A DNA stretch of 64,000 bases from Actinobacteria bacterium OV450 (GCA_001298555.1 LJCW01000219.1:25214-89213), one strand, 5' to 3'. Counted from the first letter of the stretch, positions 10,359 through 19,408 are shown. Numbers and translations are program-made. The notes: generated by a model from the letters alone, not told the origin.

Positions 10359-10675
10359 GCCTCGCGGATCTCCTGCGGGACGCGCCCGCGGTCGTTGACG
10401 CTCATCCCCTGGGCCTTGGCCCACGCGCGGATCTCGGCGGTGTCCGGGTTGCCGGAGGTCGCGGCCGTCCGCGTCTTGGCGCGGCCGCCGGAGGCGCGGC
10501 CACCGGTGCGGCGGGCGCCCTTGACGTAGTCGGCGAGCGCGGAACGCAGCTTCTCCGCGTTGGCGGTGGTGAGGTCGATCTCGTAGGTCTTGCCATCCAG
10601 AGCGAACGTCACGGTCTCGTCCGCCTCGCCACCGTCGAGGTCGTCGACAAGAAGGACCTGAACCTTCTGTGCCAC
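10337..10675 (-). CDS. lsr2: Lsr2 nucleoid-associated xenogeneic silencer
   Basis: Small H-NS-like protein of 112 residues that bridges and silences AT-rich DNA. The N-terminal dimerisation domain (1-60, MAQKVQVLLVDDLDG) and the C-terminal DNA-binding domain with the RGR minor-groove hook (VNDRGRVPQEI, about residues 94-104) are both intact, joined by a basic linker. GTG 10675 has AAGGAA 7 bases upstream. Its start region is unusually AT-rich for this genome, consistent with autoregulation. The 3' end overlaps the convergent gene by 22 bases. Confidence 0.96.
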   Translation of the reverse strand: MAQKVQVLLVDDLDGGEADETVTFALDGKTYEIDLTTANAEKLRSALADYVKGARRTGGRASGGRAKTRTAATSGNPDTAEIRAWAKAQGMSVNDRGRVPQEIREAYENAKG

Positions 10676-10692
10676 CGGGATTTCCTTTCATC

Positions 10693-10725
10693 GAAAAGCA
10701 GTACGCGGAAAGGAAACCGCTTTTC
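10693..10725 (-). promoter_or_regulatory. AT-rich inverted repeat in the lsr2 leader
   Basis: GAAAAGC (10693-10699) pairs with GCTTTTC (10719-10725), enclosing a second pair GCGG/CCGC (10705-10708, 10717-10720). The 10680-10740 stretch is far richer in A/T than its surroundings. It lies 18-50 bases before the lsr2 start and could form an mRNA stem or be a site for Lsr2 itself. Confidence 0.4.
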
Positions 10726-10839
10726 TCTGGAAAACACAAACCCCCCTGGAGAGGTTCGAGACCGCAACGCGGCGGGAAACGTGCGCGATTCGGACATAGG
10801 CCACAGGTGCGCGGAGCCCGGGAAAAGCCGCCGTGATCG

Positions 10840-11370
10840 TCAGAGGTGCAGAAGCATCCGGCTGTTGCCCAAGGTGTTCGGCTTCACTCGTTCGAGACCG
10901 AGGAACTCGGCGACACCCTCGTCATAGGAACGCAGGAGCTCCATGTAGACATCGGTCTCGACCGGGGTCTCGCCGATCTCGACGAAGCCGTGCTTCGCGA
11001 AGAAGTCCACTTCGAAGGTCAGGCAGAAAACCTTCGCGACACCCACCGCCCGGGCGGTGTCCAACAACTGCCGCAGCAGCTGATGCCCCACTCCGGCGCC
11101 CTTCAACTCGCGGTCGACCGCGAGAGTGCGCACTTCGGCCAGGTCTTCCCACATGACGTGGAGAGCGCCGCAGCCCACCACCTGGCCGTCGGAGTCGCGT
11201 TCCGCGACCCAGAACTCCTGGATGTCCTCGTAAAGGACGACCGGGGCTTTGTCGAGGAGGATCCGCTGCTGCACGTACTGGTCGAGCAGTCGGCGCAGTG
11301 CGGGAACATCGCCGGTGCGGGCACGGCGGATCGTCACTGTTTTTGCGTGTGCAGCGGAAAACTCACCCAT
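10840..11370 (-). CDS. argA: Amino-acid N-acetyltransferase (GNAT-type N-acetylglutamate synthase)
   Basis: Single-domain GNAT protein of 176 residues resembling the short actinobacterial N-acetylglutamate synthase (M. tuberculosis Rv2747), which transfers acetyl from acetyl-CoA to glutamate at the start of arginine synthesis. The acetyl-CoA loop is ELKGAGVGHQLLRQLLD (about residues 88-104), preceded by strand AEVRTLAVD and followed by VFCLTFEVDFFAKHGFVEI. It lacks the kinase-like domain of E. coli ArgA. The ATG is 9 bases after the BlaI-type gene stop, so the two are probably co-transcribed, an uncommon pairing. Confidence 0.75.
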   Translation of the reverse strand: MGEFSAAHAKTVTIRRARTGDVPALRRLLDQYVQQRILLDKAPVVLYEDIQEFWVAERDSDGQVVGCGALHVMWEDLAEVRTLAVDRELKGAGVGHQLLRQLLDTARAVGVAKVFCLTFEVDFFAKHGFVEIGETPVETDVYMELLRSYDEGVAEFLGLERVKPNTLGNSRMLLHL

Positions 11371-11379
11371 GCCCGGACG

Positions 11380-11883
11380 CTATCGCCCCGGCCCGTCGTC
11401 GCGCCCGGCGGAGTCCCCTTCGGCGGGCCGGGGTTCGGAAGGCGCTCCGGGGGGCGCTTCGGAAGGCGCTCCGGGGAGGGCTTCGGGGGCGGGCGCGGCA
11501 GGGGGCCCGGCGGCGGACTCGGCGTCGTACCCGACGATGCGGATGGCGTCCCGGAGGGCTTCGCGCTGTTCCGCGGACATCATCCCGAAGAAGGCCACGA
11601 GGGCGGCCGCGGGGTTGTCGCTCGTCGACCACGCTTCGTTCATCAGTGCGGCCGAGTACGCGGCGCGGGTGGAGACCGCCGTATATCGATAGGCGCGGCC
11701 TTCGGCTTCCCGGCGGACCCAGCCCTTCTGATGGAGATTGTCCATAACCGTCATGACCGTGGTGTACGCGATGGACCGTTCCTGCTGGAGGTCTTCCAGT
11801 ACTTCACGAACAGTGACCGGGCGGTTCCACTGCCACACCCGCGTCATGACCGCGTCTTCGAGTTCTCCCAAGGGGCGAGGCAC
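11380..11883 (-). CDS. BlaI/MecI/CopY-family transcriptional repressor
   Basis: Winged-helix repressor of the BlaI family, 167 residues from GTG 11883. The domain (1-85) reads LGELEDAVMTRVWQW, VTVREVLEDLQ, IAYTTVMTVMDNLHQKGW and a wing RRAEGRAYRY-like segment. BlaI-family proteins are usually released by cleavage by a membrane BlaR1 protease, but none is adjacent. The C-terminal 45 residues are Pro/Ala/Glu-rich and look disordered. ATG 11943 is in frame, but the family begins with PRPLGELE, so GTG is preferred. The short palindrome GCAC-GATA-GTGC at 11889-11900 just upstream may be an operator. Confidence 0.82.
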   Translation of the reverse strand: MPRPLGELEDAVMTRVWQWNRPVTVREVLEDLQQERSIAYTTVMTVMDNLHQKGWVRREAEGRAYRYTAVSTRAAYSAALMNEAWSTSDNPAAALVAFFGMMSAEQREALRDAIRIVGYDAESAAGPPAAPAPEALPGAPSEAPPGAPSEPRPAEGDSAGRDDGPGR

Positions 11884-12044
11884 AACAGCACGATAGTGCG
11901 GAATGTGTGGAATTGCCCGGCCATTCGGGAGGCAACGCGCCACAAAATCCCGGGGGCGCCACGACGGAGTCGCGGGAACCCCCGGTCCGGTCTGCGCCGG
12001 GGGGACGGCTGAGCGCCGTCCGGATGCCGGGTACTTGCTGCCGG

Positions 12045-12218
12045 CTACTTGCCGGGCTGTGCCTGCCGGGCGGCCTCGGCGCGGGCGATCACGGCATCGA
12101 CCGCCGCGTCTTCCTTCGCCTTGTTGGCGCCGCCCTGGCTCTTCACGATCGTCACGACGAGTGCGATGAAGAAGCCGGCCATCACTACGGGGGGCACGAG
12201 CGCGGAAACGTAGTCCAT
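12045..12218 (-). CDS. Small single-pass membrane protein
   Basis: A 57-residue protein beginning MDYVSALVPPVVMAGF. One TM helix (about residues 5-24) with the N-terminus outside or in the membrane is followed by a Lys-rich, Ala/Glu-rich cytoplasmic helix ending PGK. Codon third positions are G/C throughout. No motif suggests function. It sits between the BlaI-type gene and the next hypothetical gene, both on the same strand. The ribosome site is poor, so the start is provisional. Confidence 0.7.
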   Translation of the reverse strand: MDYVSALVPPVVMAGFFIALVVTIVKSQGGANKAKEDAAVDAVIARAEAARQAQPGK

Positions 12219-12231
12219 GCCCCCAGCGTAG

Positions 12232-12915
12232 CTACCCGGCGGCGAGCCCGGCCGCCGGGGGCGGGGAGGGCTTGCGGCGCGGCGGGAACACCTCGCCGGG
12301 CGTCGGAATGGGCCGCTCGGACGGACGTTCGGCGGGCCGCCCGGGGCCCTTCGGCTCCTTGGGGGCGGGCGCGGGGCGCGCGGGCTCCTCCTTGCCGCCC
12401 TTGTCGCCCTTCCCGGCCTCCGTCCCGCCCTCCGCGTCGTTCGGGTCCGCCGCGCCCCCCGCGTCCCTGCCGCCGGCCAGGGCGAGCAGGCGCGTCCGGG
12501 GTGCCGGCGCCGCCGAGAACCGCCGCCGTACGGAGCGCTCGGCGATGCCCTGGCAGCGTTCCAGCAGGGCCGCCGCGACCGCGTTGGCCCGCAGGGCGCG
12601 CAGCGCCGCGAGGTCGTCGGGCGCGGGCTCGTACCCCGCCGCCAGGGCGTCCTGGAGCAGCTCCAGGTAGCCGGCGAGGCTGCCGGGCAGGGCGCCGCGG
12701 TAGCGGGCGAGGTCGGCGAGGAGGAACTCTCTGAGCCGCCCCGCCTCCTGGACCGCGTCGTCCACCGACTGCGCGAGGCGCAGGCAGTCCCGGACCTCGG
12801 AGGTCGTCAGGGGGGCCGTGGAGGACTGGAGGGCGTGGGCGAGCGTTCGCCTGAGCACGTGCAGCTCGGCGGCGCTGAACGCCATGCCGCCGCGGGATCC
12901 GTAGGGCGTGGGCAT
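12232..12915 (-). CDS. Hypothetical protein, helical N-terminus and Pro-rich tail
   Basis: A 227-residue protein of unknown role. Residues 11-130 are predicted mostly helical (AELHVLRRTLAHAL, VRDCLRLAQSVDDAVQEAGR, LREFLLADLARYRG) and the last 75 residues are Pro/Lys/Glu-rich and probably disordered. No signal peptide, TM helix or catalytic motif is visible. A second in-frame ATG at 12885 (MAFSAAEL) is a reasonable alternative start since neither has a clear ribosome site. It ends 14 bases before the small membrane protein gene, suggesting one transcript. Confidence 0.7.
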   Translation of the reverse strand: MPTPYGSRGGMAFSAAELHVLRRTLAHALQSSTAPLTTSEVRDCLRLAQSVDDAVQEAGRLREFLLADLARYRGALPGSLAGYLELLQDALAAGYEPAPDDLAALRALRANAVAAALLERCQGIAERSVRRRFSAAPAPRTRLLALAGGRDAGGAADPNDAEGGTEAGKGDKGGKEEPARPAPAPKEPKGPGRPAERPSERPIPTPGEVFPPRRKPSPPPAAGLAAG

Positions 12916-13001
12916 GGGCCGAAGATACGCGCTAATCGGACAAAATCCCCTGAGGGGCGTGATTCCGGGCGCGTCAGCCGAGCGGCGGGCCGGGCCCGGC
13001 C

Positions 13002-13187
13002 CTACCCCCGTGCCTTGACGGCGTCAAGGAAGTCGGCCCAGGCCGCCTGGGTCGTGGCCAGTACCAGGTGCGCCGGGTCGGCCCGGTCGGCGACGCGGAC
13101 GAGGTGTCCGGGCGCCGCGGAGACGTAGACGCAGGCGTCTCCTTCGCCGCAGTACGTCGACTTCTGCCAGGCGGGGTGAGCGGTCAT
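13002..13187 (-). CDS. DUF397 small protein (orphan)
   Basis: A 61-residue DUF397 protein with the family signature WQKSTYCGEGDACVYVS and a C-terminal helix FLDAVKARG. GAGGAG precedes the ATG. DUF397 genes are nearly always next to an XRE/DUF5753 regulator in Streptomyces and are thought to act with it, possibly as antagonist. Here no XRE gene lies within several kilobases, so this copy is an orphan; the only triad in the window is at 59.9-62 kb. Confidence 0.88.
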   Translation of the reverse strand: MTAHPAWQKSTYCGEGDACVYVSAAPGHLVRVADRADPAHLVLATTQAAWADFLDAVKARG

Positions 13188-13538
13188 GGTGTCTCTCCTC
13201 GGGGGACGGCTCCGTTGCTTCCCGTGGAAGGGACGGTAACTCCGCGGGGGCGCCTGACCCATGACTTCGGCGGAATTCGGTGCGTCGTCGTTGCACTGAC
13301 GGGACCGTTTGTGCATCCGCGACGCCGTTCCGGGGCCCCGCCCCCACCCCCCCGGCCCTCCCCCGGCGTGCGCCGGAGGGACCTCCGGCCCCGGGCGCCG
13401 GTGGAGCCGGATCGTGCCGGGCGGGGAGCGCGGGGCGGAGCCCGGCAAGGCCCAGACGTGCCGGGGAGGGCCGGGGCGGAGCCCGGCAAGGCCCAGGCGG
13501 GGCCGGCTAGGCCCGGGAAGGACGGGGCGGCCCCGTCG
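13188..13538. other. Gene-free GC-rich stretch with a tandem repeat
   Basis: No frame shows a start with convincing codon bias. The right half is very G-rich and contains a 25-base sequence at 13431-13455 repeated exactly at 13472-13496 (period 41). The left end carries the promoter and ribosome site of the DUF397 gene. Confidence 0.5.
13431..13496 (+). repeat. 25-base direct repeat, period 41
   Basis: CGGGGCGGAGCCCGGCAAGG plus CCCAG at 13431-13455 recurs identically at 13472-13496. It lies between the 3' end of the aldolase gene and the DUF397 gene. Confidence 0.8.
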
Positions 13539-14654
13539 TCAGATGCGGGCCGTGAAGGCCCTCGTGGCCTCGTGGACGTCCTCGGTGGTCCACAGGAGAC
13601 CGGGCCCGGTGATCTGGACCTCCGTCATCGACACCCCCGGGACCGCCGTCGGTGACCACCTCCGGAACAGGACCGTGCCCGTCTCCTCCGCCAGGCGGAC
13701 CCCCGCCTCCGTCAGCAGGTCGGCCCCGTACGGCAGCCACACCTGGAACTGGTGCGTGTGCGGGACCTCCGGGTTGATCCGGAACCACGGGACGGGGCTG
13801 TCGGCCAGCGCCCCGGCCAGCGCCGACGCCACCTCCCGCGCCCGGTCCACGTACGACGGCAGGCGCGGCAGCTCCCGGTCCAGGCCGGCCAGCGCCGACA
13901 GGGCCTGCGGGAACTGGCGGAAGACCTGGCCGCCGTACCGGTGGCGCCAGACCTTCGCCTCCGCGACGAGCGACGCGGAGCCCGCCAGGGCCGCCCCGCT
14001 CAGGCCTCCGAGGGACTTGTAGAAGGACACGTACACGGAGTCCGCGAGTCGGGCGATCTCCGGCAGCGGCCGCCCGAAGTGCACCGTCGACTCCCACAGC
14101 CTGGCCCCGTCGAAGTGGACCACCGCGTCCCGGTCGCGGGCCGCGTCGACCAGGGCCTCCAGCTCCTCCCAGGTGGGCAGGAGGAAGCCCGCGTCGCGCA
14201 GCGGGAGCTCCAGCATCAGCGTGCCGAAGGGCTCGGCCAGGTCCGCGACCTCCTCGGCCGTGGGCTGGCGCGGGTCCGTCGTCGGGTGCACCGTCCGCAG
14301 GCCGGAGACCAGCGACAGCGCACCGCCCTCCCACAGCTCGGGATGGCTCATCGGGTGGAGTGCGACGACCGGGTTGCCCGTGCGTCCCGCCCAGCAGCGC
14401 AGCGCGATCTGCTGGGCCATCGTCCCCGTCGGGAAGAACGCCGCGTCCTCGGTGCCCAGCAGCTCGGCCACCCGCCGCTCCAGGCGGGTCACCACGCCGT
14501 CCCCGTACACGTCGGCCGGCTCGTCGGGATCCGGCGCCTCCAGACCGGACAGCAGCTCGCCGACCGTCGCCTCCCGCAGGCTGCCGCCGAGCATCCGCTC
14601 GGCGTTCCGCCCCGCCGCCACCAGCCGCTTCGTCAGATCGTCGTCACCAGTCAT
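13539..14654 (-). CDS. Threonine aldolase-like PLP-dependent beta-eliminating lyase
   Basis: Fold-type I PLP enzyme of the threonine aldolase/beta-eliminating lyase family, 371 residues from ATG 14654. Seen: FPTGTMAQQIAL (phosphate and ring contact), HFDGARLWE with the Asp that binds the pyridine nitrogen, and SFYKSLGGLSGAALAG with the Schiff-base Lys. The likely reaction is cleavage of L-threonine or a related beta-hydroxy amino acid to glycine and an aldehyde; exact substrate cannot be read. In-frame ATGs at 14666 and 14762 are alternatives. It is divergent from the DUF2520-panC operon. Confidence 0.85.
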   Translation of the reverse strand: MTGDDDLTKRLVAAGRNAERMLGGSLREATVGELLSGLEAPDPDEPADVYGDGVVTRLERRVAELLGTEDAAFFPTGTMAQQIALRCWAGRTGNPVVALHPMSHPELWEGGALSLVSGLRTVHPTTDPRQPTAEEVADLAEPFGTLMLELPLRDAGFLLPTWEELEALVDAARDRDAVVHFDGARLWESTVHFGRPLPEIARLADSVYVSFYKSLGGLSGAALAGSASLVAEAKVWRHRYGGQVFRQFPQALSALAGLDRELPRLPSYVDRAREVASALAGALADSPVPWFRINPEVPHTHQFQVWLPYGADLLTEAGVRLAEETGTVLFRRWSPTAVPGVSMTEVQITGPGLLWTTEDVHEATRAFTARI

Positions 14655-14752
14655 GCCCCCGATCATCGCCGACCGGCCAACACGCCCAGGGGCTAGCATG
14701 GCGGCGTATCGTCCGGTACCCCCCGCGGACTGGAACGGAAGGCCCTCCCCGC

Positions 14753-15682
14753 GTGAATTCATCCCAGCAACCGCGCCCGGCCCGGCTCACCGTCGGCGTC
14801 GTCGGCGCCGGCCGGGTCGGCCCCGCGCTGGCCCGCGCACTCCAGCAGGCCGGACACCGGCCGGTCGCCGTCTCCGGCGTCTCCGACGCCTCCCGCCGGC
14901 GCGCGGCGCGGCTGCTGCCCGACGTGCCGCTCGTACCGCCCGCGCAGGTGCTGGAGCTGGCCGACCTGGTGCTGCTGACCGTGCCCGACGACGCGCTGCC
15001 GTCCCTCGTCGAGGGGCTCGCCGAGACCGGCGCGGTCCGGCCCGGGCAGCTCCTCGTCCACACGTCCGGGCGGTACGGGACCGGCGTGCTGGACCCGGCG
15101 CGACGCGCGGGCGCGCTGCCGCTGGCCCTGCACCCGGCGATGACCTTCACCGGCACCGAGGTCGACGTGCAGCGGCTCGCCGGCTGCTCGTTCGGCGTCA
15201 CAGCCCCCGACGAGCTGCGGCTCGCGGCCGAGGCGCTGGTGATCGAGATGGGCGGGGAGCCCGAGTGGATCGCGGAGGAGAACCGTCCGCTCTACCACGC
15301 GGCCCTCGCCCTCGGCGCGAACCACCTGGTCACTCTGGTCGCCCAGGCCATGGAGCTGCTGCACAAGGCCGGGGTCGGGCACCCCGACCGGATGCTCGGC
15401 CCGCTGCTCGGCGCGGCCCTCGACAACGCCCTGCGCTCCGGGGACGCCGCGCTGACCGGCCCGGTGGCCCGCGGTGACGCCGGGACGGTCGCCGCGCACG
15501 TCTCGGAGCTGCGCAAGCACGCCCCCGGCACGGTCGCCGGGTACCTGGCGATGGCCCGCACCACCGCCGACCGGGCCCTCGCGCACGGCCTCCTGAAGCC
15601 CGAGCTCGCCGAGGACCTGCTCGGGGTGCTCGCCGACGGCGCGGACCACGTCAACGGCACCGAAGGGGACGACGGCCGGTGA
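14753..15682 (+). CDS. Rossmann-fold / DUF2520 protein
   Basis: A 309-residue NAD(P)-binding protein. The N-terminus shows the dinucleotide loop [17 protein letters not shown] (about residues 16-32) and the C-terminal half (about 165-290) is the DUF2520 helical domain with [18 protein letters not shown]. The architecture resembles 6-phosphogluconate/ketopantoate reductase-like enzymes. It overlaps panC by four bases (GTGA) and leads the panC-nadB-nadC-coaX operon. Since ketopantoate reductase is needed upstream of PanC, a pantothenate-related reduction is an attractive but unproven guess. GTG 14753 has GGAAGG upstream. Confidence 0.82.
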   Translation: MNSSQQPRPARLTVGVVGAGRVGPALARALQQAGHRPVAVSGVSDASRRRAARLLPDVPLVPPAQVLELADLVLLTVPDDALPSLVEGLAETGAVRPGQLLVHTSGRYGTGVLDPARRAGALPLALHPAMTFTGTEVDVQRLAGCSFGVTAPDELRLAAEALVIEMGGEPEWIAEENRPLYHAALALGANHLVTLVAQAMELLHKAGVGHPDRMLGPLLGAALDNALRSGDAALTGPVARGDAGTVAAHVSELRKHAPGTVAGYLAMARTTADRALAHGLLKPELAEDLLGVLADGADHVNGTEGDDGR

Positions 15683-16683
15683 ACCACGACCTGCTGCTGA
15701 TCGACACCGCGGAGGAGCTGCACAAGCTCCCGCGGACCGCCGAGGGCCCGCGGGCCGTCGTGATGACCATGGGCGCCCTCCACGAGGGACACGCCACCTT
15801 GATCCGCACGGCCCGCGAACAGGCCGGGCCCGCCGGCCAGGTCGTGGTCACCGTCTTCGTGAACCCGCTGCAGTTCGGGGCGAACGAGGACCTGGACCGC
15901 TACCCCCGCACCCTCGACGCCGACCTGGAGATCGCCCGGGCGGCCGGCGCCGACGCGGTGTTCGCCCCGGCGGTCGACGAGGTCTACCCCGGCGGCGCCC
16001 CGCAGGTGCGGGTCAGCGCCGGCCCGATGGGCGAGCGCCTCGAAGGGGCCACCCGGCCGGGCCACTTCGACGGCATGCTGACCGTCGTCGCCAAGCTGCT
16101 CCACCTCACCCGGCCCGACCTGGCCCTCTTCGGCCAGAAGGACGCGCAGCAACTGGCGCTGATCCGGCGGATGGTCACCGACCTGAACTTCCCCGCGAAG
16201 GTGGTCGGCGTGCCGACCGTCCGCGAGGAGGACGGGCTCGCGCTGTCGTCCCGCAACCGGTACCTGTCCGCGCAGGAGCGCCGCACGGCCCTGTCCCTGT
16301 CCCGCGCCCTGTTCGCCGGGCAGGACCGGCTCGCCGCGCAGGCCGCGCTGCGGGCCCGTGCCGAGGCCGCCCCGGCCAGCGACGAGCGGGCCACCGCCCT
16401 GGCGCGGCTCGGCGAGATCCGCTGCGCCGCCGACGCGCACGCCGTGTCCGCCGCGGGCACGGGCCTGCCGGACGCCGTACGGGCCGCCGCCCGGCACGTC
16501 CTGGAGGAGGCGGCCCGGCACGACCCGCCGCTGGTGCTGGACTACCTGGCGCTGGTGGATCCGCAGGACTTCACCGACGTCGGCCCCGACTTCACCGGGC
16601 AGGCCGTACTGGCCGTCGCCGCGAAGGTGGGGACGACGCGGCTGATCGACAACATCCCATTGGAGTTCGGAGCACACACGTGA
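15679..16683 (+). CDS. panC: Pantothenate synthetase PanC
   Basis: ATP-dependent ligase joining pantoate and beta-alanine to make pantothenate. The 334 residues show [16 protein letters not shown] with the HIGH-like ATP site, [19 protein letters not shown] for pantoate binding, [16 protein letters not shown], and the KMSKS-like SSRNRYLS. The protein is about 50 residues longer than E. coli PanC owing to insertions in the C-terminal domain. GTG start overlaps the upstream stop (GTGA) and its stop overlaps nadB likewise, so translation is coupled. Confidence 0.96.
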   Translation: MNHDLLLIDTAEELHKLPRTAEGPRAVVMTMGALHEGHATLIRTAREQAGPAGQVVVTVFVNPLQFGANEDLDRYPRTLDADLEIARAAGADAVFAPAVDEVYPGGAPQVRVSAGPMGERLEGATRPGHFDGMLTVVAKLLHLTRPDLALFGQKDAQQLALIRRMVTDLNFPAKVVGVPTVREEDGLALSSRNRYLSAQERRTALSLSRALFAGQDRLAAQAALRARAEAAPASDERATALARLGEIRCAADAHAVSAAGTGLPDAVRAAARHVLEEAARHDPPLVLDYLALVDPQDFTDVGPDFTGQAVLAVAAKVGTTRLIDNIPLEFGAHT

Positions 16684-18413
16684 GCACCCCAGGCACAGGC
16701 ACCGCCGGTACCGGCATACGGCTGCACGCCCCCGCCCCCGGCTGGGCCGTCGACGCCGACGTCGTGGTCGTCGGCTCCGGCGTCGCCGGCCTGACCGCCG
16801 CACTGCGCTGCGCCGCCGCGGGCCGCCGTACGGTCGTGGTCACCAAGGCCCGCCTCGACGACGGTTCCACGCGCTGGGCGCAGGGCGGGATCGCCGCGGC
16901 CCTCGGTGAGGGCGACACCCCGGGGCAGCACCTCGACGACACGCTGGTCGCGGGCGCCGGGCTGTGCGACGAGGACGCCGTCCGGCTCCTCGTCACCGAG
17001 GGGCCGGACGCCGTGCGCCGGCTCATGGCCACCGGGGCCGTGTTCGACACCTCCGCCGAGACCGGCGAGATCGAGCTGACCCGCGAGGGCGGCCACCACC
17101 GCCGCCGGATCGCGCACGCGGGCGGCGACGCCACCGGCGCCGAGATCTCCCGCGCGCTGGTCGAGGCCGTGCACGCGGCCGGCATAGAGACCGTCGAGAA
17201 CGCCCTCGTACTGGACCTGCTCCAGGACGCCGAGGGCCGTACGGCCGGCGTCACCCTGCACGTCATGGGCGAGGGCCAGCACGACGGCGTCGGCGCCGTC
17301 CACGCGCCCGCCGTGATCCTGGCGACCGGTGGAATGGGCCAGGTCTTCTCGGCCACCACGAACCCGTCGGTGTCCACCGGCGACGGGGTGGCGCTGGCGC
17401 TGCGGGCCGGGGCCGAGGTCTCCGACCTGGAGTTCGTCCAGTTCCACCCGACCGTGCTGTTCCTGGGTCCGGACGCCGAGGGCCAGCAGCCGCTGGTGTC
17501 GGAGGCGGTCCGCGGCGAGGGCGCTTACCTGGTCGACGGGGACGGCGTCCGCTTCATGCAGGGGCAGCACGAGCTGGCCGAGCTGGCCCCGCGCGACATC
17601 GTCGCCAAGGGCATCACGCGCCGCATGCTGGAGCAGGGCGCGCAGCACATGTACCTGGACGCCCGGCACTTCGGCGCGCAGATGTGGGAGCAGCGCTTCC
17701 CGACGATCCTGGCCGCCTGCCGTGCGCACGGCATCGACCCGGTGACCGAGCCGATCCCGGTCGCGCCCGCCGCCCACTACGCCTCGGGCGGTGTGCGGAC
17801 CGACCTGCACGGCCGTACCACCGTGCCCGGCCTGTACGCGTGCGGTGAGGTCGCCTGCACCGGTGTGCACGGCGCGAACCGGCTCGCCTCCAACTCGCTG
17901 CTGGAGGGGCTCGTCTTCGCCGAGCGGATCGCCGCCGACATCGCGGGCGCAGCGCCCGCCGGCAGCGGCCCGGGCATCCCGGTCCCCGCGACCGGTCCGC
18001 TCCAGCCCGCCGGGGCGCGGTACGAGATCCAGCGCATCATGACGGAGGGCGCGGGCGTGCTCCGCTCGGCCGAGTCCCTGCGCACGGCGGCCGCCGCCCT
18101 GGAGGACCTGTACGCGACCGCCCTCACGGCGCTGGAGACGGACGGCAAGACCGCCGTGCCCGGCACCGAGACCTGGGAGGCCACGAACCTGCTGTGCGTG
18201 GCCCGCGTGCTGGTCGCCGCCGCCCTGCGCCGCGAGGAGACCCGCGGCTGCCACTGGCGCGAGGACCACCCCGACCGGGACGACGCCGCCTGGCGCCGCC
18301 ACCTCGTCGTCCGGCTGTCCGCCACCGAGAAGCGGGCCCTGGTCGTCACCCCCACCGACTCCGCGGGCTTTCCGTCCGTACAGCACCCCCTGAGCCAGGA
18401 GCAGTCATCGTGA
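16680..18413 (+). CDS. nadB: L-aspartate oxidase NadB
   Basis: Flavoenzyme oxidising L-aspartate to iminoaspartate, first step of de novo NAD synthesis; length 577 residues. Seen: FAD loop [17 protein letters not shown] near residue 25, [14 protein letters not shown] segment ([13 protein letters not shown]), EFVQFHPT and the substrate-site region [15 protein letters not shown], then [23 protein letters not shown] overlaps the panC stop by four bases. The quinolinate synthase gene nadA, the next enzyme, is not in this cluster. Confidence 0.96.
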   Translation: MSTPGTGTAGTGIRLHAPAPGWAVDADVVVVGSGVAGLTAALRCAAAGRRTVVVTKARLDDGSTRWAQGGIAAALGEGDTPGQHLDDTLVAGAGLCDEDAVRLLVTEGPDAVRRLMATGAVFDTSAETGEIELTREGGHHRRRIAHAGGDATGAEISRALVEAVHAAGIETVENALVLDLLQDAEGRTAGVTLHVMGEGQHDGVGAVHAPAVILATGGMGQVFSATTNPSVSTGDGVALALRAGAEVSDLEFVQFHPTVLFLGPDAEGQQPLVSEAVRGEGAYLVDGDGVRFMQGQHELAELAPRDIVAKGITRRMLEQGAQHMYLDARHFGAQMWEQRFPTILAACRAHGIDPVTEPIPVAPAAHYASGGVRTDLHGRTTVPGLYACGEVACTGVHGANRLASNSLLEGLVFAERIAADIAGAAPAGSGPGIPVPATGPLQPAGARYEIQRIMTEGAGVLRSAESLRTAAAALEDLYATALTALETDGKTAVPGTETWEATNLLCVARVLVAAALRREETRGCHWREDHPDRDDAAWRRHLVVRLSATEKRALVVTPTDSAGFPSVQHPLSQEQSS

Positions 18414-19408
18414 GCACCCCCGAAACGCACGACCACGAGCACGAGCACGCGGAGCTGCAGCTCCTCGACGAGTCCGCGGGCGGCTGCGGCGACGGCTGCG
18501 GCTGCGGCGACGGCGAGGAGTCGGGGCTGGACCCGGCGCTGGCCCAGCTGCTGGCCGACGCGGGTCTGGACCCGATCGAGGTCGAGGACATCGCCCACAT
18601 GGCGATCTCCGAGGACCTGGACGGCGGGGTCGACGTGACCACCGTGGCGACCGTCCCCGAGGACGCCGTCGCGTACGCCGACTTCACCGCCCGCGAGGCG
18701 GGCACGGTCGCGGGGCTGCGCGTCGCCGAGGCCGTCCTGTCCGTCGTCTGCGAGGACGAGTTCGAGGTCGAGCGGCACGTCGAGGACGGCGACCGGGTGC
18801 AGCCCGGCCAGGTGCTTCTGACGGTCAGGGCCCGCACCCGGGACCTGCTGACCGGTGAGCGCAGCGCGCTGAACCTGCTCTGCCTGATGTCGGGCATCGC
18901 GACGGCGACCCGCAGCTGGGCCGACGAGCTGGAGGGCACCAAGGCGAAGGTCCGCGACACCCGCAAGACCACGCCGGGCCTGCGCTCCCTGGAGAAGTAC
19001 GCGGTGCGCTGCGGCGGCGGCGTCAACCACCGGATGTCGCTGTCGGACGCGGCGCTGGTGAAGGACAACCACGTGATCGCGGCGGGCGGTGTCGCGGAGG
19101 CGTTCAAGGCCGTCCGCGAGCAGTTCCCCGACCTGCCGATCGAGGTCGAGGTCGACACCCTGCACCAGGTCCGCGAGGCCCTGGACGCGGGCGCGGACCT
19201 GATCCTGCTGGACAACTTCACGCCGATCGAGACCGAGGAGGCGGTGGCCCTGGTCGCCGGCCGCGCGGTGCTGGAGTCCTCGGGCCGCCTCACGCTGGCC
19301 AACGCCCGCGCGTACGCGCAGACGGGCGTGGACTACCTGGCGGTGGGCGGGCTCACGCACTCCTCCCCGATCATGGACATCGGGCTGGACCTGCGCGAGG
19401 AGCGGTAA
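18410..19408 (+). CDS. nadC: Nicotinate-nucleotide pyrophosphorylase (carboxylating) NadC
   Basis: Converts quinolinate and PRPP to nicotinate mononucleotide, CO2 and pyrophosphate. The 332-residue protein has the N-terminal alpha/beta sandwich (about 55-160) and the barrel with RDTRKTTPGLR, VRCGGGVNHRMSLSDA, KDNH and a C-terminal VGGLTHS. It carries an unusual first 39 residues with four alternating His (7, 9, 11, 13) and Cys26, Cys30, Cys32, not part of the catalytic fold. GTG overlaps the nadB stop (GTGA), and its stop shares a base with the coaX ATG. Confidence 0.95.
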   Translation: MSTPETHDHEHEHAELQLLDESAGGCGDGCGCGDGEESGLDPALAQLLADAGLDPIEVEDIAHMAISEDLDGGVDVTTVATVPEDAVAYADFTAREAGTVAGLRVAEAVLSVVCEDEFEVERHVEDGDRVQPGQVLLTVRARTRDLLTGERSALNLLCLMSGIATATRSWADELEGTKAKVRDTRKTTPGLRSLEKYAVRCGGGVNHRMSLSDAALVKDNHVIAAGGVAEAFKAVREQFPDLPIEVEVDTLHQVREALDAGADLILLDNFTPIETEEAVALVAGRAVLESSGRLTLANARAYAQTGVDYLAVGGLTHSSPIMDIGLDLREER

